A DNA stretch of 64,000 nt from Ruminococcus sp. (GTDB lineage: Bacteria; Bacillota; Clostridia; Oscillospirales; Ruminococcaceae): contig JAETQO010000013.1 in the NCBI GenBank assembly GCA_021770655.1, positions 1 to 64,000 on the forward strand. Reading direction: 5' to 3'. The position numbers and the translations under genes were made by a program. Under the pieces are notes generated by a model. The model was not told where the DNA came from. It did not search any database and saw only the letters and a list, made by a program, of their open reading frames with translations. Below are positions 45,114-54,130 of the stretch, piece after piece. The first letter of the stretch is position 1, and each line of letters begins with the position of its first letter.

Positions 45114-46017
45114 GTTTTCCGTCGGTTCCGAGCAAGTCGGCGAGAGGCTGGATAAATTTCTGTCTGTGCAGGATACTGGATTGACGAGATCGGCGGTGCA
45201 GAAGCTTATCGGTGACGGAGATGTGACGGTAGGCGGTAAGACTGTGAGCAAGAATTACAAGCTGAGAAAAGGTGACTGTATTTTCGTTGTGATCCCCGAA
45301 CCGACAGAGCTGGACGTTAAGCCTCAGAATATTCCCATAGAGATAGTTTACGAAGACAGCGAACTGCTTGTGGTGAACAAGCCTAAAGGTATGGTCGTTC
45401 ACCCTGCGGCGGGAAATCCCGACGGGACGCTTGTGAACGCTTTGCTTTATCATTGCAGAGGCAGGCTTTCATCTATAAATGGAGTGATACGCCCCGGAAT
45501 TGTGCATAGGATCGACAAGAATACAAGCGGACTTCTTATCGTGGCGAAAACGGACAGCGCTCATAATTTTCTTGCTGAGCAGATAAAGGCGCACAGCTTT
45601 ACGAGAGAATATGAAGCGGTATTGACCGGAGGAAGATTTAAAGAGCCTGCGGGAACAATAGACGCTCCTATCGGCAGAAGCAAGTACGACCGAAAAAAGA
45701 TGTGTGTAACGGAGCAAAATTCAAAATCTGCCGTTACACATTATGAGATAATAGAGGAGTTTGGACAGTATTCGCTGGTACGGTTCAGACTGGAAACGGG
45801 AAGAACTCATCAGATAAGGGTTCACTCGGCATATATCAGTCACCCGGTTTACGGAGATGATGTTTACGGCAAAGCGGTAAGGGGGCTTGAGGGGCAGTGC
45901 CTTCACGCCAAGAAGATCGGTTTTATACATCCCGGAACTAAGGAGTATATGGAATTTGACAGCGAATTGCCGGAATATTTTGAAAGCGTACTCAGAAAGC
46001 TGAGAACGCAAAGGTAA
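45100..46017 (+). CDS. rluD: RluD/RluA-type rRNA pseudouridine synthase
   Basis: This pseudouridylate synthase of the RluA family is 305 residues. An N-terminal S4 domain (about 12-75, RLDKFLS...LTRSAVQKLIGDGDVTVGG) is followed by the catalytic domain. The catalytic Asp is in GIVHRIDKNTSGLLIVAK (about 127-144), and the family motif LETGRTHQIRVH is at about 231-242. The lspA-rluD pair is common in Gram-positives (ylyB in Bacillus). The exact target uridine is not certain. Confidence 0.92.
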   Translation: MNRLEFSVGSEQVGERLDKFLSVQDTGLTRSAVQKLIGDGDVTVGGKTVSKNYKLRKGDCIFVVIPEPTELDVKPQNIPIEIVYEDSELLVVNKPKGMVVHPAAGNPDGTLVNALLYHCRGRLSSINGVIRPGIVHRIDKNTSGLLIVAKTDSAHNFLAEQIKAHSFTREYEAVLTGGRFKEPAGTIDAPIGRSKYDRKKMCVTEQNSKSAVTHYEIIEEFGQYSLVRFRLETGRTHQIRVHSAYISHPVYGDDVYGKAVRGLEGQCLHAKKIGFIHPGTKEYMEFDSELPEYFESVLRKLRTQR

Positions 46018-46047
46018 TGTTTTATTATTAGGAAGTGAAAAGAACAA

Positions 46048-46866
46048 ATGTTTGAGGATATTTCTAAGGTCCTGCTTATTTCAGATATGGACGGCACTTT
46101 TCTGCCCGCAAGTAAAGTGCCTACGAAGAAAACCCTTGACGCTGTAAAGCGTTTTGAAGAGGCGGGAGGAAAGTTCTCTATCGCCACGGGACGGGCAATC
46201 CAGGCGGCAAGACAGTATTTTGATATGGTCAACGTGAATTGTCCTATAATAATGTCAAACGGCGGAATGGTTTATGATATTCATTCGGGAAAGCAGATAT
46301 ACGACGTTTATCTGCCGGACTTTGCAGGTGAGATAGTTAAGGAGATTTTGCGTGACAATCCGGAAGTGGGCTGTGAGGTTCTTACAGTCGGAGATGTTTA
46401 CGTTCCGAATATGACGGATATGGAAGCTGTTCATAACGAGATATGTAAGGTCAAGCCTGTGATCTGCGGAGTAGACGAAATTTCGGACAGAAACTGGTAT
46501 AAGGTTCTGTTTGCGGTTAAGCCTGAGGATATGGACAAGCTTATAAGCTATGTTGTCTCAAAAGACTATGAGGGCGTGGATTTTGTTCGTTCAAGCAAGG
46601 AGTATTACGAAATACTGCCTAAGAATATTTCAAAAGGCACGGCGCTTGAAAAGATGAGAGACGCCTGCGATATGGAGGGTTATACCTTTGTGGCAGCGGG
46701 CGATTACAATAACGATATTGAGCTTCTTACTGCTGCGGACGTCGGCGTTTGTCCCTCAAACGCGGCGGATGACGTTAAGAAAATAGCCGACAAGGTGTTC
46801 AGGGAATCCTGCGAGGAGGACTTCATTGCGGCGGTTATTGATTATATATTTGAAAAAACAAATTAA
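46048..46866 (+). CDS. Cof-type HAD-IIB sugar-phosphate phosphatase
   Basis: This 272-residue HAD hydrolase has motif I ISDMDGTFLP (about 12-21), motif II SNGG, motif III Lys near YEILPKNISKGTALEKM and motif IV GDYNNDIELLTAADVG (about 212-227). The IIB cap occupies the middle. These enzymes dephosphorylate sugar phosphates or FMN-like substrates; the actual substrate cannot be told. AGTGAAAAG serves as ribosome site. It ends 14 bp ahead of the transketolase start. Confidence 0.88.
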   Translation: MFEDISKVLLISDMDGTFLPASKVPTKKTLDAVKRFEEAGGKFSIATGRAIQAARQYFDMVNVNCPIIMSNGGMVYDIHSGKQIYDVYLPDFAGEIVKEILRDNPEVGCEVLTVGDVYVPNMTDMEAVHNEICKVKPVICGVDEISDRNWYKVLFAVKPEDMDKLISYVVSKDYEGVDFVRSSKEYYEILPKNISKGTALEKMRDACDMEGYTFVAAGDYNNDIELLTAADVGVCPSNAADDVKKIADKVFRESCEEDFIAAVIDYIFEKTN

Positions 46867-46880
46867 TGGAGGTATACAGT

Positions 46881-47720
46881 ATGGACGAAACATTGAAAAA
46901 ACAGCTTCAGATCACAGCTTGCAAAGTTCGTCTCGGAATACTCGAGGGAGTGTTCAACGCAAAATCCGGTCATCCGGGCGGTTCGCTTTCTATCGCTGAT
47001 CTGCTCACTTATCTTTATTTTGCGAAGATGAACGTTTATCCCGACAAGCCGGACGAGCCGCAGAGAGACAGACTTGTGCTGTCCAAGGGTCACACGGCTC
47101 CTGCGCTTTACGCTACTCTGGCTGAGAAAGGTTTTTTCCCTAAGGAGGAGCTTAAATCTCTCAGACATGTCGGCGCTATGCTTCAGGGTCACCCGTGTAT
47201 CACTATCCCCGGCGTAGATATGTCTTCCGGCTCTTTGGGACAGGGTATTTCAGCTGCCTGCGGAATGGCGCTTTCAGGCAAGATTTCAAGCGACACCTAT
47301 AAGGTATATACTATACTCGGTGACGGAGAGATAGAAGAGGGACAGGTATGGGAGGCCGCTATGTTCGCGGCTCATTACAAGCTTGACAATCTTGTGGCTG
47401 TAGTTGATAATAACGGACTTCAGATAGACGGAAAGATAGACGACGTTATGTCTCCGTATCCGATAACTGATAAGTTCGCCTCTTTCGGCTGGCACGTTAT
47501 TACAGCCGACGCTCATGATTTTGATTCGCTTGAAAAGGCTTTTGACGAGGCTGAAACAGTATGCGGCCAGCCTGTGGTTATCGTTATGAAGAGCGTTAAG
47601 GGCAAGGGTGTATCGTTCATGGAAAACAACGTGTCCTGGCACGGCTCTGCCCCCAATCAGGAGCAGTATGAGCAGGCTGTCAAGGAGATCAATGAAACGC
47701 TGAAGAGTCTGGAGGGTTAA
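46881..47720 (+). CDS. Transketolase, N-terminal (TPP-binding) subunit
   Basis: This is half of a split transketolase of the non-oxidative pentose phosphate pathway. It is 279 residues from ATG 46881, which has GGAGG 8 bp upstream; the frame from 46866 would overlap that ribosome site. Motifs are SGHPGGSLSIADLL, LSKGHTAPALYA, and the TPP/Mg site GDGEIEEGQVWEAAMFA...NNGLQIDG (about 147-178). The C-terminal half is encoded by the next gene, 3 bp away. Split transketolases are common in clostridia. Confidence 0.94.
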   Translation: MDETLKKQLQITACKVRLGILEGVFNAKSGHPGGSLSIADLLTYLYFAKMNVYPDKPDEPQRDRLVLSKGHTAPALYATLAEKGFFPKEELKSLRHVGAMLQGHPCITIPGVDMSSGSLGQGISAACGMALSGKISSDTYKVYTILGDGEIEEGQVWEAAMFAAHYKLDNLVAVVDNNGLQIDGKIDDVMSPYPITDKFASFGWHVITADAHDFDSLEKAFDEAETVCGQPVVIVMKSVKGKGVSFMENNVSWHGSAPNQEQYEQAVKEINETLKSLEG

Positions 47721-47723
47721 GCA

Positions 47724-48512
47724 ATGGCAGAATTGAAGAAAAAAGCTACAAGAGAAAGCTACGGCGAGGCTCTGGCGGAGCTGGGCGATAAATACGAAAA
47801 TCTGTATGTGTTCGACGCAGACCTTGCGGCGGCAACCAAGACGGGTATTTTCAAGAAAAAGTTTCCGGACAGATTTTTCGACTGCGGAATTGCCGAGTCT
47901 AATATGATGGGCGTTGCGGCAGGTATGGCGGCTGCGGGCAAGATTCCTTTCGCTTCCACATTTGCAATGTTCGCCGCCGGAAGAGCTTTCGAGCAGGTAA
48001 GAAACTCTATCGCGGTAGAGGCGGCGATACTACACAACGGTCCGGTATATATGCGTTTCGGCAGGCTTGCCGCTCCGATATTTAACGATCCCGATAACTA
48101 TAAGTTTGAACTCGGCAAGGGCGTGAAGCTCCGCGAGGGAAAGGACATTGCTATAGTTGCAACAGGACTTATGGTATATGAGGCTGTTGAAGCCGCAAAG
48201 ACTTTGGCGGCTGAGGGCATTGAAGCTGCTGTTATCAACATTCACACTATCAAGCCTATCGATGAGGATATTATCGTTGAGGCGGCTAAAAAGACAAAGC
48301 TTTTGCTTACCGTCGAGGAACACAGCGTTATTGGCGGTCTTGGTTCTGCGGTAGCCGATGTGCTGGCGCAGAAATATCCTGCAAAGCTTGTAAAGATCGG
48401 CGTAAACGATGAGTTCGGTCATTCAGGTCCGGCAGTCGAGCTGTTGAAGCAATACGGCCTGTGTGCCGAGAATATTGTAGCAAAGGCAAGAGACGCCGTT
48501 AAGGCAAAATAA
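47724..48512 (+). CDS. Transketolase, C-terminal subunit
   Basis: This partner subunit has the pyrimidine-binding and C-terminal domains. It is 262 residues. Signatures are YVFDADLAAATKTG, FFDCGIAESNMMGVAAGMAAAGKIPF (about 52-77, with the catalytic Glu that binds the TPP pyrimidine) and HSVIGGLGSAVADVL. It lies 3 bp after the N-terminal subunit. A perfect hairpin terminator follows. Confidence 0.94.
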   Translation: MAELKKKATRESYGEALAELGDKYENLYVFDADLAAATKTGIFKKKFPDRFFDCGIAESNMMGVAAGMAAAGKIPFASTFAMFAAGRAFEQVRNSIAVEAAILHNGPVYMRFGRLAAPIFNDPDNYKFELGKGVKLREGKDIAIVATGLMVYEAVEAAKTLAAEGIEAAVINIHTIKPIDEDIIVEAAKKTKLLLTVEEHSVIGGLGSAVADVLAQKYPAKLVKIGVNDEFGHSGPAVELLKQYGLCAENIVAKARDAVKAK

Positions 48513-48538
48513 TCGGTAATCGCAATTTGGATAAAAGC

Positions 48539-48573
48539 AAAATCCCCTTGAACGAAATGTTCAGGGGGATTTT
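48539..48573. terminator. Bidirectional hairpin terminator
   Basis: The 15-bp stem (AAAATCCCC + T·G + TGAAC, 48539-48553, with the complement 48559-48573) has a GAAAT loop. It lies between the converging transketolase and heptad-repeat genes and serves both strands. Confidence 0.9.
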
Positions 48574-48595
48574 ACTATGTGTGGGAAGTAAAAAT

Positions 48596-51031
48596 TTACT
48601 CGTCGGCTTTTTCAATAGCGGCGGTCTCATAAATGAATTTGACCGTTCCGTCAACGCCGTCGGCGATTCCTGAAAAGCTGTTAGCTTCCTCGGCCGCCGC
48701 TCTCAAAGCGTCAAGTCTGTCTATAAGATCTTTAAGGTCGTTGTTGTATATGTCAAGTATTTTGCCGATACCCTCATCCTTGTACTGAGTCATACCGTCT
48801 TTTAAGGTCTTTGCACCGTTCTCAAGCTGTTTAACACCGTCAACAAGTTTTCCACTGCCGTCTTTCAGTTCGCCTACGCCGCTGAAAAGCTCTGCGCTTC
48901 CGCGGGAAAGAGTTGTTGTACCTTGTGCAAGCTCAACCAAGGAGGAGTAAAGTGCAGAAGTTCCGCCCTTAAGCTGTTTGCTTCCGCTGTCAAGCTTTCC
49001 GAGTCCGCTGTCAAGGGATTTTGCACCGTCTGAAAGCTGTGATACGCCGGAATTAAGACTGTCAACGCCCTGATCAAGCTGTTTCGCACCGCTCTTAGCG
49101 GAATCTACTCCGTCTGATAGGTTCTTAGAGCCTTTTGAGAGTGCGGCCGCGCCGTTATTTAATTCCTTGCTGGATTTTGACAGACTGCCTATTCCCGTAT
49201 TAAGTGCGGCGGCACCGTCGTTGACTGTTTTTAATCCTGAGTTCAGGTTGTTTATTCCGTCAACCAGACCGGTCTGCTCCTTTGTGCCGCTCATTCCGGC
49301 AGAAAGCTGTCCTATACCTGCTTTGAGGGTATCTGTGCCGTCCTTGAGCTGAGCAAGGCCGCCGTTTAGCTGTGTTGCTCCGTCCGCCGCACCCTGCTGA
49401 TACTGCAAAGACGCATTCATCGCCGCTATCATGTTGTTTATGTTTTCATATTCGGGAGTGCCGGGTTCATAATTTGCCAGCATATTCTGAAGTCCTGCCA
49501 GTACCTGTTGATCGTACGCGATGGACTGTGTAAGTGCGCCGCCAATTTGTGAACTGCCGTCCAGCAAAAGCTGAACGCTTGCAGGAAGATTTTCAACACC
49601 TGCCGCAAGCTGTTTGACGCCCTCGTTAAGCTGAGAAATGCCTGTTTTCAGAGCGGTCGAACCGTCATAAGCGGATTTTGTACCTGCCGCAAGCTGTTGT
49701 GAGCCTGTCTGTAAGTCGCTTACTCCCGTTACAAGCTTTCCTGTCCCGTTAGCAAGCGATGCCGCACCGTCCTTGACCTGCTTGGCTCCCGACGATGCGT
49801 CGGAAAGTCCGCTTGAAAGCGCGGAAGAACCCTTTTTGAGAGTTGACATTCCGCTGTTGACCCGGTTGAAACCGTCAAGCAGAGAGCTTGAACCTGATTT
49901 TGCTGTGGAGATGCCTCTTTGCAGCTCGCAGGTGGAAGAATCAAGTGTTTTCGCTCCGTCCTTTATCTGTGATGCGCCGCTTTCAAGTGTTTTTGCTCCG
50001 TCGTTAAGGCTTTTTGCTCCTGAGTACAGCTTGTCGATTCCCGTAATAAGCGTGCCGGAGGATTCGGAAAGCGTTTTTATTCCGCTGTAAAGCTCTGCCG
50101 TTCCGTCAACAAGCTCATCGGTCGCCTCTGCAAGCTCGTTAAGCTTTTCTTCAAGGTCATCGGCGTTTTCGATGTCGCTGAGGTCAAGCTGAGTAAATAT
50201 ATCCGACGTCGCAATTGTCAGAGCAGTTGTGGATTCAAAATCCTTTACGTCGGCGGAGAACTCAACATATTCCGGAATTTCGATATCCTCATTGTCCTGA
50301 AGATCAAGGCTCTTTGTAAGACCCGGAAGGGCTATGCCGATAAATATCTGTCTGCTTCCGTCGGAAATGAGCTTTCCGTTAGTGACTTCAACGTTTGAGT
50401 ATATGTCTGTGTCAAGAATTGCCGCAGTAGCCAGAAGGTATGGAACAAAGATATCTTCATTTTTCTTTCCGATCTTAACCGTCTTTTTGGCGTTGTTGGT
50501 ATAGTCATATCTTACTGTAAGTCTTCCGCTTTTGCCTGCCAGTTCATCAGGAGATATTTCCTTGCCGTCAAGAGTGTATTTAACCGATATGTCTACGGGC
50601 AGTTCTTTATCGGTATAGCCTTTATAATAAATGTCGCCGCCCTCTGTATCCCATGTGAGGTTTTCACCGTTTGCGGTAAAGCCCTCGTCCGTTTTGACGT
50701 TTTCTATATCGGTCAATTCCGAAACATCCGCCAACTTTTTTACTCCTTCGGGATTTTTCAGCCAATTGCTTACAACAGTCTTTGTTTTCTTTCCGGAGGC
50801 GTCGGTTATAACGTAAACCGTTTCTTCCTTTGCCTGTTTTTCTTTCTCGTTTTCTGAAACCGAGGATTTTTTATTATCTGTTTTATTGCTTGTATCTTTT
50901 TTATCAGCAGAAGCAGATACGCTTTCTTTCTTTGAACTGTCATCGGACTGGGCGGCGGCATAAAGTCCTGTACACCCTGCGGAAAGTAGTACCGCGATTA
51001 TTCCTGCAAGAACTCTTGAATATTTTTTCAT
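48596..51031 (-). CDS. Exported heptad-repeat protein of an MMPL efflux module
   Basis: This is an 811-residue exported protein. It has a signal peptide with a possible lipobox LLSAGC (Cys at about 20) or signal peptidase I site LYAAAQ, a Ser/Lys/Asp-rich linker (about 28-70), and a beta-rich domain (about 70-285, VDISVKYTLDGKEIS... ). A very long run of Gly-centred heptads (about 300-740) follows, in the pattern GxxxLxx (for example GAKSLND, GAKTLES, GASQIKD, GVDSLNS). The end (about 745-811) is helical with no clear C-terminal membrane anchor. YhgE/Pip- and MMPL-associated proteins of Firmicutes have similar heptads, called a left-handed beta-helix-like or hydrophobic-heptad scaffold. It is transcribed after the MMPL gene, 16 bp away. 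The substrate is unknown. Confidence 0.8.
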   Translation of the reverse strand: MKKYSRVLAGIIAVLLSAGCTGLYAAAQSDDSSKKESVSASADKKDTSNKTDNKKSSVSENEKEKQAKEETVYVITDASGKKTKTVVSNWLKNPEGVKKLADVSELTDIENVKTDEGFTANGENLTWDTEGGDIYYKGYTDKELPVDISVKYTLDGKEISPDELAGKSGRLTVRYDYTNNAKKTVKIGKKNEDIFVPYLLATAAILDTDIYSNVEVTNGKLISDGSRQIFIGIALPGLTKSLDLQDNEDIEIPEYVEFSADVKDFESTTALTIATSDIFTQLDLSDIENADDLEEKLNELAEATDELVDGTAELYSGIKTLSESSGTLITGIDKLYSGAKSLNDGAKTLESGASQIKDGAKTLDSSTCELQRGISTAKSGSSSLLDGFNRVNSGMSTLKKGSSALSSGLSDASSGAKQVKDGAASLANGTGKLVTGVSDLQTGSQQLAAGTKSAYDGSTALKTGISQLNEGVKQLAAGVENLPASVQLLLDGSSQIGGALTQSIAYDQQVLAGLQNMLANYEPGTPEYENINNMIAAMNASLQYQQGAADGATQLNGGLAQLKDGTDTLKAGIGQLSAGMSGTKEQTGLVDGINNLNSGLKTVNDGAAALNTGIGSLSKSSKELNNGAAALSKGSKNLSDGVDSAKSGAKQLDQGVDSLNSGVSQLSDGAKSLDSGLGKLDSGSKQLKGGTSALYSSLVELAQGTTTLSRGSAELFSGVGELKDGSGKLVDGVKQLENGAKTLKDGMTQYKDEGIGKILDIYNNDLKDLIDRLDALRAAAEEANSFSGIADGVDGTVKFIYETAAIEKADE

Positions 51032-51047
51032 GTCAAAAATCTCCTTT

Positions 51048-53147
51048 TTACTTTATTTCGGGAAGCTTATAAAGCTTGCTTTCTTTGTTTTTCATACCCA
51101 TAGTAGTGTGGATTATTAATTTATCGAAGATCATCAGAAGTGACGGCAGAACGCATATTACCGTAACCATACTGATAAGTGCGCCTCTTGAAAGCAATGT
51201 GCAAAGCTGTGAGATCATGTCAACGCTGGAGTAAACGCCTACTCCGAAGGTTGCGGCAAAGAAGCCTACGGCGCTGACAATGATAGACTTCATTGAAGTT
51301 GAAAGGGCGATAGTGACTGCGTCATTTTTGTCTTTTCCGTTTCTTCGTTCGGTTTTGTATCTCGTGGTCATAAGTATTGCATAATCCACCGTAGCGCCAA
51401 GCTGTATTGTTCCGATTACTACCGAGGCGATAAACGGTATTGTCGTATTTGTGTAGCAGGGGACAGCCATATTGACCATTACAGCAAATTCAATGACAGA
51501 TATTAATATTACAGGCAGTGAAACTGAGCGGAGAGCGATTAGGATTATAAGAAATACTGCGGCTATAGAGATTATGTTTACCACTGTAAAGTCGCGGTCT
51601 GTTATATCTATAAGGTCCTTGGTCGCCGCCGCTTCTCCGATGAGCATACCGTTGCTGTCGTATTTTTTCACTATCTTTCCGAGGGTATCACATTGCTCGT
51701 TTACCTCATCGGAGGCGCCGGGATATTCAGAACCGACCAGCATCATCTGCCAGTTATCGCTTTTAAGGATTTTTTCCACCGATTCGGGAACTACCTCTTC
51801 GGGAATTGACGGACCGATGAGAGAATCGAGGCTCAATGCGAATGTAACTCCGTCTACATTTTCCATTTCTTCGGACATTTTACGAATATCCTTTGCAGAC
51901 ATTTCAGAGCCGCACATTACAATATGAGTGGACGCCATATTGTAATCATCAGCAAGCTTGCTGTTGGCTACGACACTGTTAAGATCCTTCGGAAGAGTAT
52001 CAGTGAGATTATAATAAATGTCGGCGTGGCTTTGTCCGTAAAACGCAGGGATAAGGATTGCAAGAAACAGCACTATAAACACCGCTTTGTGTTTTACTAT
52101 GAATTCTGCGGCTTTGTTAAGCGGCGGGATTATATCCTTGTGTATCGTCTTTTCAAGCGGCTTGTCAAATATGAGTATCATAGACGGCAGTACGGTAACG
52201 CAGCAGATAACTCCGATTATAACTCCTTTCGCCATTACAATGCCAAGGTCAAGACCCAATGTATAAGTCATAAAACAAAGCGCAAGGAATCCTGCGACGG
52301 TAGTTATCGAACTTGAAACAACGGAGCTTATAGTTTTTTCTATTGCCGTTGCCATTGCCTCTTTGTTATTGCCCGGATGTTCAAGCTTTTGTTCCTTGTA
52401 GCTGTGCCAAAGAAAAATGGAATAGTCCATTGTTACTGCCAATTGAAGAACTGCCGCCAGCGCCTGAGTGATGAATGAGATCTCGCCCTTGAAAAAGTTT
52501 GTTCCGAGATTATATATAATGGATATTCCCACGCTCAGCATAAAGAATACCGGGATAAGGAACGAATCCATTGTTACCGCAAGTATGATACTGATAAGTA
52601 TTACCGCAATAATAACGTATGCGGTCATTTCACTTACTGTAAGATCTTTGATGTCTGCAACGATCGAAGACATTCCGCTGATGTAGCATTGTTTGCCTGC
52701 TAAGCTTCTGATCTCTTTAACTGCGTCCAGAGTACAGTCGGCAGACGTGGACTCATCGAAAAACACTGCCATCATTGTGGAATTTTCGGCATTGAATATT
52801 TTGTAAATATCGTCCGGAAGTATTTCTTTCGGCATTGAAAGGTCTGCAAGCGTATCATACCAGATAACGGAATCAACGTGATCGACCTTTTCTATTTTTT
52901 CCTTTAATTTGGCGACGTCCTTGTCCTCCATTCCCTCAACTATGACCATGGAGAAACCGCCTTTCCCGAATTCGTCAAGCATAATGTCCTGTCCCTTCAT
53001 GGTTTCAATATCTTCGGGAAGATAGGAAAGAATGTCATAATTGATCCTTGTGTGTATCATTCCTATGACGGAAGGAATAAGCAGCAGAATACTCAATATG
53101 ACAATAGGTATGCGGAGTTTAACTACTCCTTCACCAAATTTGTGCAT
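51048..53147 (-). CDS. MMPL/RND-family membrane transporter
   Basis: This 699-residue transporter has about 12 membrane helices. It is built as two MMPL halves, each with one N-terminal helix, a large extracellular loop (about 35-165 and 380-510), and five further helices. The motif VTMDYSIFLWHSYKEQK (about 237) and its second-half counterpart GATVDYAILMTTRYKTER (about 588) carry the conserved Asp-Tyr of the proton relay. Such proteins export lipids or amphipathic compounds. It is the first gene of the divergent operon, facing tetR, so export of a compound sensed by the regulator is the simplest reading. Confidence 0.9.
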   Translation of the reverse strand: MHKFGEGVVKLRIPIVILSILLLIPSVIGMIHTRINYDILSYLPEDIETMKGQDIMLDEFGKGGFSMVIVEGMEDKDVAKLKEKIEKVDHVDSVIWYDTLADLSMPKEILPDDIYKIFNAENSTMMAVFFDESTSADCTLDAVKEIRSLAGKQCYISGMSSIVADIKDLTVSEMTAYVIIAVILISIILAVTMDSFLIPVFFMLSVGISIIYNLGTNFFKGEISFITQALAAVLQLAVTMDYSIFLWHSYKEQKLEHPGNNKEAMATAIEKTISSVVSSSITTVAGFLALCFMTYTLGLDLGIVMAKGVIIGVICCVTVLPSMILIFDKPLEKTIHKDIIPPLNKAAEFIVKHKAVFIVLFLAILIPAFYGQSHADIYYNLTDTLPKDLNSVVANSKLADDYNMASTHIVMCGSEMSAKDIRKMSEEMENVDGVTFALSLDSLIGPSIPEEVVPESVEKILKSDNWQMMLVGSEYPGASDEVNEQCDTLGKIVKKYDSNGMLIGEAAATKDLIDITDRDFTVVNIISIAAVFLIILIALRSVSLPVILISVIEFAVMVNMAVPCYTNTTIPFIASVVIGTIQLGATVDYAILMTTRYKTERRNGKDKNDAVTIALSTSMKSIIVSAVGFFAATFGVGVYSSVDMISQLCTLLSRGALISMVTVICVLPSLLMIFDKLIIHTTMGMKNKESKLYKLPEIK

Positions 53148-53199
53148 TAACAGTCATTCCCTTCACATAAATTGGACCCGCAGGTCTGTTATATTACAT

Positions 53200-53228
53200 A
53201 GTATATACTTAAAATGACCAATAGTCAA
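53200..53228 (-). promoter_or_regulatory. Promoter of the MMPL operon, overlapped by operator 1
   Basis: On the minus strand TTGACT (53223-53228) and TATACT (53200-53205) have 17 bp between. The -35 lies inside the first palindrome, so a bound repressor would block it. Confidence 0.7.
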
Positions 53229-53304
53229 TACTAAAATGACTAATAGTCATATTTTCGTATATCTGCACAAATTATCTCCTAGGACAATTATGACTGTTAG
53301 TCAT
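53214..53304. promoter_or_regulatory. Three palindromic operators (likely TetR sites)
   Basis: Operators are ATGACCAATAGTCAA (53214-53228), ATGACTAATAGTCAT (53236-53250, a perfect palindrome) and ATGACTGTTAGTCAT (53290-53304). All share ATGAC-N5-GTCA. The first two have centres 22 bp apart, about two helix turns. Site 1 covers the transporter -35; site 3 lies 10 bp upstream of the tetR -35. Confidence 0.8.
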
Positions 53305-53313
53305 TTTGAGCGG

Positions 53314-53342
53314 TTGACAGTTTTCGCATTTTGTATTATAAT
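53314..53342 (+). promoter_or_regulatory. Consensus promoter of tetR
   Basis: TTGACA (53314-53319) and TATAAT (53337-53342) are perfect hexamers with 17 bp spacing. The start codon at 53410 lies 68 bp downstream. Confidence 0.85.
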
Positions 53343-53409
53343 TATTGATAAGACAAGCCGTGCTTTTGCAGGTTTTTGCCGTATATTTACCGAAAAGGAC
53401 GTGGTGAAA

Positions 53410-54036
53410 ATGGGAAAGATCGATATGAACAAAAAGTTCAAGGAGGATTCTCTGCTTAATACCGCTTTCAGCCTTTTTACCACTAAAGGGGTAAGCAAAA
53501 CCTCTATTTCGGATATTGTAAATAATGCAGGCGTTGCAAAGGGAACATTTTATCTGTATTTTAAGGATAAATATGATATAAGGAATAAGCTTATTGCTCA
53601 TAAGTCATCTATGCTGTTCCGCAATGCGATAGAGGCGCTTAACGCCGGCGGAGAGAAGTACAGCTTTAATGACCGTATAATTTTTATAGTTGACAATATA
53701 ATCAATCAGCTTAACGAGAACAAGTCGCTGCTTAATTTCATCGCTAAAAATCTTAGCTGGGGAGTATTTAAGCACGCACTGATAAATTCTCCAAAGGATA
53801 ACGACGTTGATTTCAAAAGTATTTATGACGCAATGCTGGAGGACGCGCCCTATAACATTGAACAGCCGGAAATTATGATCTTTATGATCGTGGAGCTTGT
53901 AAGCTCGACCTGTTATTCCTCAATTCTGTATGACGAGCCCGTGGGACTTGAAGATTTAAAGCCTTATCTTTATAAAAGTATTAACAACATTATCGATACT
54001 CATGTCGGCCCTGAAAAAAATAAAGACCATATTTGA
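53410..54036 (+). CDS. TetR/AcrR family transcriptional regulator
   Basis: This is a 208-residue regulator. The N-terminal TetR helix-turn-helix is clear: LLNTAFSLFTTKGVSKTSISDIVNNAGVAKGTFYLYFKDK (positions 14-53 or so). The ligand-binding C-terminal half is all-helical and variable, as is usual. ATG 53410 follows AAAAGGACG. The longer frame from 53236 runs through the operators and promoter, so it cannot be translated from this promoter. Divergent from the MMPL operon and next to three palindromes, it is very probably the local repressor of both transcripts. Confidence 0.9.
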   Translation: MGKIDMNKKFKEDSLLNTAFSLFTTKGVSKTSISDIVNNAGVAKGTFYLYFKDKYDIRNKLIAHKSSMLFRNAIEALNAGGEKYSFNDRIIFIVDNIINQLNENKSLLNFIAKNLSWGVFKHALINSPKDNDVDFKSIYDAMLEDAPYNIEQPEIMIFMIVELVSSTCYSSILYDEPVGLEDLKPYLYKSINNIIDTHVGPEKNKDHI

Positions 54037-54075
54037 TTTTTGTATACAGTTCGACTTAAATATTTATATTACGAT

Positions 54076-54104
54076 ATTGAAATACCTCGCCTTTTGTGAT
54101 ATAC
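54076..54104 (+). promoter_or_regulatory. Promoter of the GH3 gene
   Basis: TTGAAA (54076-54081) and TATACT (54099-54104) have 17 bp between, about 27 bp ahead of the start codon. It lies just after the end of tetR. Confidence 0.7.
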
Positions 54105-54130
54105 TTTCTCAAAAGGGAGGTATTTTCGTT

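Noticed and set aside
48700-50100. Possible CRISPR array or minisatellite in the heptad-repeat gene
   Set aside because: The repeats are protein-level 7-residue units in one long reading frame with varied DNA. There are no constant repeats with unique spacers.
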